Source of the DNA: Bacteroidia bacterium
Lineage (GTDB): Bacteria > Bacteroidota > Bacteroidia > Flavobacteriales > Flavobacteriaceae
Direction of reading: 5' to 3'
DNA length: 64,000 nucleotides
Assembly (NCBI GenBank): GCA_030432635.1
Contig: JAUIMB010000004.1
Coordinates: forward strand, 1 to 64,000
In this document: positions 57,689-64,000 of the stretch, in pieces
Layout of the letters: each line of letters opens with the position of its first letter
Position numbering within the stretch: the first letter of the stretch is position 1
The notes under the pieces: model-generated
Told to the model about the DNA's origin: nothing
Seen by the model: only the letters and a program-made list of their open reading frames with translations
Databases searched by the model: none
Made by a program: the position numbers and the translations under genes

Positions 57689-59956
57689 ATGAAAAAGATC
57701 ACATTTTTAGTATTGTGCATGACTTGGTTTTCCAATGCCCAAATAGTCAATATTCCTGATGCCAATTTCAAAGCGGCTTTGGTAGCAGCTGGCGTTGATA
57801 CTAATATGGATGGTGAAATTCAAGAAAGTGAAGCGCTAGCCGAAGTGAATATAGACGTTGCGAGTTCCAACATTTCAGATCTGACGGGTATTGAGGCTTT
57901 TATTAATATATTGACTTTAGACTGTTCAGAAAATCAGCTAACCTCGCTAGATGTTAGCCTAAATGTTAATTTAGAATCTTTACGTTGTCCAAATAATCAA
58001 ATCTCGAATTTAGATGTATCTCAAAATGTTAATTTAGATTTTATCGCATGTCAAAATAATCAGCTCACGAATTTAGATACATCTCAAAATACCAATCTCG
58101 AATCTTTACTTTGTGAAAACAATCAATTAGCCAATTTAAACATAGAAGGTAACACTGTTTTAGAAACCTTATGGTGCTTCGAAAATCAATTGACAGTATT
58201 AGATATTACTCAGTCCCCAAATCTAATAAACTTAATATGTAATAATAATGAGCTGTCAATAATTGATACAGGTCAAAATCAGAATCTTGAGCTGTTAGTT
58301 TGTTATTCTAACCAACTGACAAGCTTAGATATTTCTGAAAATGTGCTACTTCAATCCTTGAGGTGTTTTGATAACCAAATAACAAATATAGACGCTTCAA
58401 ACAATTTAAATCTTATCACATTGTTGTGCCAAGGAAATGAACTTTCCGAATTAAACATTAAAAATGGTAGTATTGAAACTACTCTTGATTTTAGCGATAA
58501 TCCTGCGTTATTATTTGTATGTGCAGATGAAGCACAAGTTGTTTCCGTTCAAGGAGAAGCAAGTCTCGGTACAGTAGTAAGCTCATACTGTTCTTTTGTT
58601 CCTGGCGGTAGTTATAATACCATTAGTGGTTCTATCATATATGATTTTCTTGAAGATGGATGTGACCCTATTGATGTGCCTCAACCTCATATAAAAATTA
58701 ATATAGCCGATGGTTCCCCTGAAGGGGAAGGTTCGACTTTCACAAATGGTAATGGGATTTACACCTTCTATACCAATACTGGGAACTTTGACATTGCACC
58801 TGATGTAGAAGATCCTTCATGGTTTGATCTTAGTCCCAATTCTGCCTCGATACCATTCCTTGATAACAATAATAACATAGTGGTTCAAGATTTCTGTATT
58901 ACACCTGTGGGTGTTCATAATGATGTTGAAATCTATGTCGCACCAATCGAATTTGCGCGACCAGGATTTGACGCTATTTATCAAATCGTCTATAGAAATA
59001 AAGGAAATCAAGTGGCTTCGGGAAATTTTGAATTCACATTTGAAGATGACGTTCTTGATTTTGTGGGTGCAACATCAACTCCTGATGCACAAACTACTGG
59101 TAATCTATCTTGGAGTTACGAGAATCTGCTGCCTTTTGAAAACAGAGATGTTTATGTAACCATGAATGTTAATAGCCCAGAAGAAGATCCTCCTGTAAAT
59201 ATTGATGATATTCTAGATTTTAGCGTAGCAATTGATACAGAAACTGAGGATGAAATCCTTAACAATAACCTATTTTTTTATAAGCAAACAGTCGTTGGGT
59301 CTTACGATCCTAATGATATAACCTGTCTTCAAGGTGATATTGTTCCAACCGATTTGATTGGAGAAGATTTGAGTTATATAATAAATTTTGAAAATATTGG
59401 TACGTCTGCTGCCGAAAATGTAGTGATTGAAATTGAAGTTGATGACGCTCAATTTGATATCAATACCCTTAGAGTTTTAAATGCATCTCATATGGTCGAT
59501 ACAAGAGTTGAAAATGATAAGATGAAATTTATTTTTGAAAACATCAATCTTGCAGCAAGTGGTGGTCATGGGAATATTTTAATTCGAATACAAAGTAACA
59601 ATAACTTACAATCTGGTGAATTTGTAACCAAAAGAGCCAACATTCATTTTGATTATAATTTTCCTATTGAAACTAACGACGCCAACACTGTATTTGAAAA
59701 CTTATCTGTAATTGATCAAGAAAAAGATACTTCAGTTAAAATATTTCCAAACCCAGCGAACGATACATTAAACATTTCAGCAAATGGAACGATTAAAATC
59801 GTTGAAATTTATGATGTTCAAGGTAGAATGACACAAGCATCAGTGGTGAATAGTTCTGCTGTAAAAATAAATGTCAACTCGTTTTCGAATGGTGTGTATT
59901 TTTTAAGAATAAAAACTGAAAATGGCACCAGTGTTCAGAAAATCATTAAAGATTAA
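57689..59956 (+). CDS. T9SS-exported leucine-rich-repeat protein 2
   Basis: At 755 residues this is a paralogue of the preceding gene with the same order: signal peptide (MKKITFLVLCMTWFSNAQ), EF-hand-like segment (D37-N39-D41-E43-E46), eight clear 21-residue leucine-rich repeats plus a partial one, SdrB-like ISGSIIYDFLEDGCDPID, DUF7619-like region (GSYDPNDITCLQGD, DLSYIINFENIGTSAA, IHFDYNFPIETN) and T9SS sorting tail (KIFPNPANDTLNI, terminal KIIKD). It is two repeats shorter. It starts 32 bp after gene 1 and probably shares its transcript. Confidence 0.9.
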   Translation: MKKITFLVLCMTWFSNAQIVNIPDANFKAALVAAGVDTNMDGEIQESEALAEVNIDVASSNISDLTGIEAFINILTLDCSENQLTSLDVSLNVNLESLRCPNNQISNLDVSQNVNLDFIACQNNQLTNLDTSQNTNLESLLCENNQLANLNIEGNTVLETLWCFENQLTVLDITQSPNLINLICNNNELSIIDTGQNQNLELLVCYSNQLTSLDISENVLLQSLRCFDNQITNIDASNNLNLITLLCQGNELSELNIKNGSIETTLDFSDNPALLFVCADEAQVVSVQGEASLGTVVSSYCSFVPGGSYNTISGSIIYDFLEDGCDPIDVPQPHIKINIADGSPEGEGSTFTNGNGIYTFYTNTGNFDIAPDVEDPSWFDLSPNSASIPFLDNNNNIVVQDFCITPVGVHNDVEIYVAPIEFARPGFDAIYQIVYRNKGNQVASGNFEFTFEDDVLDFVGATSTPDAQTTGNLSWSYENLLPFENRDVYVTMNVNSPEEDPPVNIDDILDFSVAIDTETEDEILNNNLFFYKQTVVGSYDPNDITCLQGDIVPTDLIGEDLSYIINFENIGTSAAENVVIEIEVDDAQFDINTLRVLNASHMVDTRVENDKMKFIFENINLAASGGHGNILIRIQSNNNLQSGEFVTKRANIHFDYNFPIETNDANTVFENLSVIDQEKDTSVKIFPNPANDTLNISANGTIKIVEIYDVQGRMTQASVVNSSAVKINVNSFSNGVYFLRIKTENGTSVQKIIKD

Positions 59957-59993
59957 TTATAATAGTTTCCATTATTATTTTTTTAACTAATGA

Positions 59994-60746
59994 CTAAAAC
60001 GTATACAACAAGCCATTGGTCAATTCATATTGGGTTTTAGGGATATCTGGACTTACTGGAACCGCATCATGAAAAAAGTTGAAATTCGTTTTAAATGCCA
60101 AGTTCTTATAGATTTCAATAAGAATAGAGGTATTGCTCGAAAAGCGGTAATCCTTAAAGGATTCGATTAAAGGTTGATAATAACTCGTACTGATAATCGT
60201 GAGCGTTTCTATTGGAAACAAACTAAAGGATAAGTAGGCACTACCACGAATGTCTCTTTGTATGCGATCAAGTACGACATCCGAAGCGCGTTCATATTCA
60301 TACATGACAAGCGTACCAAGATAAAATCGATAATCATCATGCTTGCTTAGCTTAAATCGTGGTCCTGTACCCAATAAACCTCTAAAATCAATTTGTGACA
60401 CGGCATCATATTGTGCTTGGGCAAAAGCTTCCCATTTCACACGATCCGAAATTTTGCGATTGTATCTTAAGTGCTGTGTTCCGCGATTAACCAAAGCGTT
60501 GCCTTCGACTTTCTGAAAGCTCAAATCATTCACAAACAACCATAAATTGGTTTTATCATTATACTGCACATGTGCCTTATTGGCAATTCTGAAAATAGTG
60601 TTGGTGTTCTTTATCAATGACACATCCAAACTAATAGAACCCGTCCATTTTGCCGAATCGGAAGCCTTGCGTAAAGTTTCCACATTGACCACCTGTGCAT
60701 TTCCAATACAGATTACAAAAAAAGTGAAGAAAGTTAGATATCGCAT
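59994..60746 (-). CDS. DUF481-like outer-membrane beta-barrel protein
   Basis: At 250 residues it has a signal peptide (MRYLTFFTFFVICIGNAQ) and a beta-rich body: WTGSISLDVSLIKNTNT, RGTQHLRYNRKISDRVKWEA, FAQAQYDAVSQID, LGTGPRFKL. This resembles DUF481 (YdiY-like) barrels. The function is unknown. It ends with an aromatic LLYTF, typical of barrel C-termini. It is convergent with LRR protein 2. Confidence 0.72.
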   Translation of the reverse strand: MRYLTFFTFFVICIGNAQVVNVETLRKASDSAKWTGSISLDVSLIKNTNTIFRIANKAHVQYNDKTNLWLFVNDLSFQKVEGNALVNRGTQHLRYNRKISDRVKWEAFAQAQYDAVSQIDFRGLLGTGPRFKLSKHDDYRFYLGTLVMYEYERASDVVLDRIQRDIRGSAYLSFSLFPIETLTIISTSYYQPLIESFKDYRFSSNTSILIEIYKNLAFKTNFNFFHDAVPVSPDIPKTQYELTNGLLYTF

Positions 60747-60940
60747 CTCGATTTCAAATTTGATCGCAAAAATACTATTTATGATATAAAGATTACCAAG
60801 TCAGAGAAAAATCCAGTGTCAAAACACCTATCGTTTTTATGAATATCCAAATTGTTAAAACCATTGTAAATAGACTTCTGAAATCCTTAGATATTTCGTA
60901 ATTTTACGGGACTTAACAACAATATAAAATTTCAATATAT

Positions 60941-62227
60941 ATGTCAGACAAAGCTACGCTAGAAATAAATGGGAAAACGTACGAATTACCATTAGTTGAA
61001 GGTACCGAAAATGAAGTTGCTATAAACATCAAATCTCTTAGAGGTGATACAGGAGGCGTGATAACAATAGATCCTGGATACAAGAATACGGGAAGTTGTG
61101 AAAGTGCAATTACTTTCTTGGATGGAGAGAAAGGTATCTTGAGGTATCGTGGTTACTCTATTGAGGAACTGGCAGAAAAGGCAGATTTTCTTGAAGTAGC
61201 TTATTTGCTCATATTTGGAGAGTTGCCAACGCAAACCGAACTGGATAAGTTCCATGCAGATATCAAGCATCATTCGGTTGTTGATGATGATGTGAAGAAG
61301 ATTATTGAAGCCTTTCCTAAATCGGCGCATCCAATGGGTGTGCTCTCATCTTTAACAAGTGCTTTGACCGCCTTTAATCCAACTTCAGTTGATGTGAATT
61401 CTGAAGAGCAAATGTACAATGCCATTGTACGAATCTTAGGAAAATTTCCAGTGTTAGTGGCTTGGACAATGCGTAAGAAACATGGTTTACCGTTAGAATA
61501 CGGTGATGATAATTTAGGTTATGTCGAGAATGTATTAAAAATGATGTTCAAAAGTCCGAACAAGGATTATGAGCAAAATAAAATCCTAGTGGACGCATTG
61601 GATAAGCTATTGATATTGCATGCAGATCATGAGCAAAACTGTTCAACATCCACTGTTAGGATTACAGGATCCTCTCATGCTGGACTGTTTGTGTCACTTG
61701 CAGCTGGAATTTCAGCACTTTGGGGACCACTTCACGGAGGAGCGAACCAGGCAGTTTTGGAAATGTTGGAAGCCATCAAGGAAGATGGAGGCGATACAAA
61801 GAAATATATGGCAAAAGCTAAAGACAAGAACGATCCATTCCGATTAATGGGATTTGGTCATCGCGTTTATAAGAATTTTGATCCAAGGGCAAAAATCATT
61901 AAAGTCTCTGCAGATGAAGTCTTAGGGGATTTAGGTGTGGAAGATCCAATTTTGGATATTGCCAAAGGCTTGGAAAAAGAAGCTTTGGAAGATCCATATT
62001 TCGTCGATAGAAAATTATATCCTAATGTCGATTTCTATTCAGGTATTATTTACCGAGCCATGGGTATTCCTGTAGAAATGTTTACAGTGATGTTCGCACT
62101 AGGTCGACTACCAGGTTGGATAGCACAATGGAGAGAAATGCGCTTGCGTAAAGAACCAATAGGACGACCAAGACAGCTATATGTAGGTGAGACCTATAGA
62201 CCGTTTAAAAAAATTAACGATAGATAA
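60941..62227 (+). CDS. gltA: Citrate synthase
   Basis: At 428 residues this is the type II (Gram-negative hexameric) form: a long N-terminal segment with LRGDTGGVITIDPGYKNTGS, EQMYNAIVRILGKFPVLVAW, the His in LILHADHEQNCSTSTVR, catalytic region LWGPLHGGANQAVLEML and FGHRVYKNFDPRAKI, and C-terminal FTVMFALGRLPGWIAQWREM. It condenses oxaloacetate and acetyl-CoA. The 194-bp gap upstream shows no gene. A strong terminator follows. Confidence 0.98.
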   Translation: MSDKATLEINGKTYELPLVEGTENEVAINIKSLRGDTGGVITIDPGYKNTGSCESAITFLDGEKGILRYRGYSIEELAEKADFLEVAYLLIFGELPTQTELDKFHADIKHHSVVDDDVKKIIEAFPKSAHPMGVLSSLTSALTAFNPTSVDVNSEEQMYNAIVRILGKFPVLVAWTMRKKHGLPLEYGDDNLGYVENVLKMMFKSPNKDYEQNKILVDALDKLLILHADHEQNCSTSTVRITGSSHAGLFVSLAAGISALWGPLHGGANQAVLEMLEAIKEDGGDTKKYMAKAKDKNDPFRLMGFGHRVYKNFDPRAKIIKVSADEVLGDLGVEDPILDIAKGLEKEALEDPYFVDRKLYPNVDFYSGIIYRAMGIPVEMFTVMFALGRLPGWIAQWREMRLRKEPIGRPRQLYVGETYRPFKKINDR

Positions 62228-62252
62228 GGTATTAGAACCAAGATTTAGACTA

Positions 62253-62283
62253 AAGCTTCATAAGACATTATGGAGCTTTTTTT
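62253..62283 (+). terminator. Terminator after gltA
   Basis: AAGCTTCATAA (62253-62263) pairs over all 11 positions (one G-T wobble) with TTATGGAGCTT (62268-62278) around a 4-nt loop, and a T-run follows. Confidence 0.9.
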
Positions 62284-62316
62284 AATTATTTTTAAAAATA
62301 GTGGGTAACAATTTGT

Positions 62317-62368
62317 AATGATTGGAACATTTAAATGAAATCGAACATAACATTTAAAAACAATCATT
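62317..62368 (+). promoter_or_regulatory. Inverted repeat abutting the start codon of the adhesin-like gene
   Basis: AATGATTG (62317-62324) and CAATCATT (62361-62368) are perfect complements. The second arm ends at the base before the ATG, so folding would bury the initiation region. Confidence 0.4.
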
Positions 62369-63598
62369 ATGAAAACAATTAAATCTTTTTTGACCATTTC
62401 CTTTGTGGTAATAGTCTTCGTAAACCAAATGGGTGGTCAAACCAGTACATCAACAGGAACAAATGCAGGTAATACAGGAGCTCATAATAGTGCTTTTGGA
62501 GCTAATGCATTAATGAGCACTACAGGTGGTTACAATTCTGCCTTTGGATCTGGGGCTTTACAAAATAATATTGGAGGTCAAAATAATACTGCTTTAGGGC
62601 GAGAAAGTCTTTCGGACAATACTACAGGTTTAAATAATGTTGGGGTTGGTATGTATGCTTTAAGACGTAATACTACCGCTTCAAATAATATTGCTATAGG
62701 ATATAATACACTTGCAAATATGACTACTGATGGAAAAAATACAGCCATTGGTCATTCGACAGCTACATCACTAACATCTGGAACGCTAAATATTCTTATA
62801 GGATATAAATTGGCGGTACCATCCAATTTGGAGTCGACTATTATTTTAGGTAATAATTCCAAGTGGAAAATTACGTCTGATGCCGATGGTTATACGGGAA
62901 TTGGATTAGGATATAATCAATTTGCGCAAAACCGACTTGAAATTGGAAGTGGTATTCCTGGAACTTCTGGATTACGATTTAGAAGTATTAACTCTAATAG
63001 TTCAACAGTGGCCTCAAATGGTAAGGTCTTAACGGTAAATGCAAATGGAGATGTAGTGCTTACAACAGATGCTGGAGGATCAGGAGGCGGATCTAATGTG
63101 AACATCTATAACGCAGATGGCACACTCACGGGAAATAGAACTGTAACGATGAATAACAATAGGCTCATGTTTAATACGGATACTAATGGTTCAATTTATG
63201 TAGGAGATCGAAGTGATATTACCAACAATGCTAATTTCCCAACAACTACAGGTAATTATAGATTATATGTTGAAGGAGGTATCCTAACCGAAAAAGTAAA
63301 AGTAGCGCTAAGAAATCCAAATACGAATTGGGCTGATTATGTGTTTGAAGACGATTATAAACTAATGTCTTTAAAAGATATTGAGAATTTTATTAAGAAG
63401 CATAAGCATTTACCTGGTATTGCTTCAGCTAATGACTTGGTTGAAAACGGATTAGATTTAGCCGACATGCAAGCTAAACAAATGGAAAAGATCGAGGAAT
63501 TAACACTTTATATTATAGAACAACACAAAAACGTTGAGAAGCAACAAAAGGAGATTGAAAAGTTAAAAGCAATGGTTAAAGCGCTAACTAAGCAATAG
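62369..63598 (+). CDS. Secreted YadA-head-like repeat protein with coiled-coil end
   Basis: At 409 residues it has a signal peptide (IKSFLTISFVVIVFVNQMGGQ) and about six degenerate ~21-26-residue repeats between ~30 and 150 of the kind found in YadA-like head domains (NSAFGANAL, NTALGRESL, NNIAIGYNTL, NTAIGHST). A central beta region follows. The C-terminal ~90 residues (YVFEDDYKLMSLKDIENFIK, HLPGIASANDLVENGLDL, EEL then a heptad coil) resemble the end domain of Bacteroidota tail-fibre/S74-related proteins. Probably trimeric and surface-exposed. Confidence 0.78.
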   Translation: MKTIKSFLTISFVVIVFVNQMGGQTSTSTGTNAGNTGAHNSAFGANALMSTTGGYNSAFGSGALQNNIGGQNNTALGRESLSDNTTGLNNVGVGMYALRRNTTASNNIAIGYNTLANMTTDGKNTAIGHSTATSLTSGTLNILIGYKLAVPSNLESTIILGNNSKWKITSDADGYTGIGLGYNQFAQNRLEIGSGIPGTSGLRFRSINSNSSTVASNGKVLTVNANGDVVLTTDAGGSGGGSNVNIYNADGTLTGNRTVTMNNNRLMFNTDTNGSIYVGDRSDITNNANFPTTTGNYRLYVEGGILTEKVKVALRNPNTNWADYVFEDDYKLMSLKDIENFIKKHKHLPGIASANDLVENGLDLADMQAKQMEKIEELTLYIIEQHKNVEKQQKEIEKLKAMVKALTKQ

Positions 63599-63629
63599 AA
63601 TATCAGTTTAATTTTTAAATCTCAACATT

Positions 63630-64000
63630 ATGAAGTCATTAGATAATTATAAGAGGCTGAAAAGGCTTGTTTTATTAGTTAGTGTAATGTTTGTAAATAA
63701 TATATATTCACAAACTTATGTGACATGGAATAATCAGCCACCAGAAGCAAATACCATTACTGGCACATATGGGGCAGGAACTTTAGTTACTGTTACTACT
63801 CAAGGAGGTGGTGGAAATATTGGATTAGAATCACCAGCGAGTAACACAAATAATTTGGTAACAACTGTTGCTGCTAATACATTTGATACGAATGGGCCAG
63901 GGAATAGTCAAAACTCTCAGACCTTATTAATTACATTTAATCCACCCGTTTATATTACACAATACAATATGTCAGATATAGATAGAGGAGGAACTTGGGA
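63630..64000 (+). CDS. Secreted protein, 3' end outside window
   Basis: The frame opens at ATG 63630 (MKSLDNYKRLKRLVLLVSVM) and is unbroken to the window end. A signal peptide ends near FVNNIYSQ, followed by TYVTWNNQPPEANTITGTYG and a Gly/Thr/Asn-rich region (LVTVTTQGGGGNIGLESPAS). It reads like the N-terminal domain of a large surface protein in T9SS bacteria. It lies 31 bp after the adhesin-like gene, so both may be cotranscribed. The full length and C-terminal sorting domain cannot be seen. Confidence 0.8.
   Translation, partial: MKSLDNYKRLKRLVLLVSVMFVNNIYSQTYVTWNNQPPEANTITGTYGAGTLVTVTTQGGGGNIGLESPASNTNNLVTTVAANTFDTNGPGNSQNSQTLLITFNPPVYITQYNMSDIDRGGTW

Noticed and set aside
55500-58460. 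Regular DNA repeats resembling an array
   Set aside because: They encode leucine-rich repeats of 63 bp in frame; no constant repeats with unique spacers, so not CRISPR.

Overview
The window is low-GC DNA from a member of the Flavobacteriaceae (phylum Bacteroidota). The signs are: TonB-linked SusC/SusD outer-membrane proteins; several proteins ending in a type IX secretion (T9SS) sorting domain; promoters of the TTTG-N19/20-TAnnTTTG type; few Shine-Dalgarno sites; a fused hypoxanthine phosphoribosyltransferase/adenylate kinase; and a str-S10-spc-alpha ribosomal supercluster running rpsL-rpsG-fusA-rpsJ with no tuf. No rRNA, tRNA, CRISPR array, insertion sequence or prophage was seen.

Layout. 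1-4.1 kb: the 3' end of hpt-adk, obgE, a voltage-gated-type K+ channel, a DUF4136 lipoprotein and a DinB-like exported protein. 4.3-10.4 kb (minus): one giant exported alpha-2-macroglobulin with an intact CNEQ thioester motif. 10.6-21.4 kb: housekeeping and envelope genes (TPR protein, mpl, DUF4476 protein, PaiB-like protein, radC, polysaccharide deacetylase-like, yjjG-type HAD phosphatase, unknown secreted protein, rarA, rhomboid protease, rlmB). 21.5-31.4 kb (minus): a T9SS-exported arylsulfotransferase-like protein, a susC-susD-lipoprotein-lipoprotein operon closed by a strong terminator, and an Omp85-type outer-membrane protein.

31.5-49.3 kb (plus): rpsL to rplQ, with secY, infA, rpoA and the short genes rpmD and rpmJ. 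It starts at a near-consensus promoter and ends at a clear terminator. A terminator and promoter between rpsK and rpsD appear to divide it, and repeats or hairpins sit in the rpsJ-rplC, rpmJ-rpsM and rpsM-rpsK gaps.

49.3-64 kb: carA, eno and gltA. Between eno and gltA lies about 8.8 kb of accessory DNA: a TPR-LytS-type histidine kinase, a LytTR response regulator, two tandem paralogous T9SS leucine-rich-repeat proteins and a DUF481-like outer-membrane protein. After gltA come a secreted protein with YadA-head-like repeats and the start of another secreted protein that runs off the window.

Most of the window is core genome. The parts most worth a closer look are the eno-gltA island, the SusCD operon without degradative enzymes, the internal break in the alpha operon, the duplicated element flanking rpsM, and divergent rarA/rhomboid promoters placed so close to the ATGs that leaderless mRNAs are possible. 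I did not find a system I can call new with confidence.
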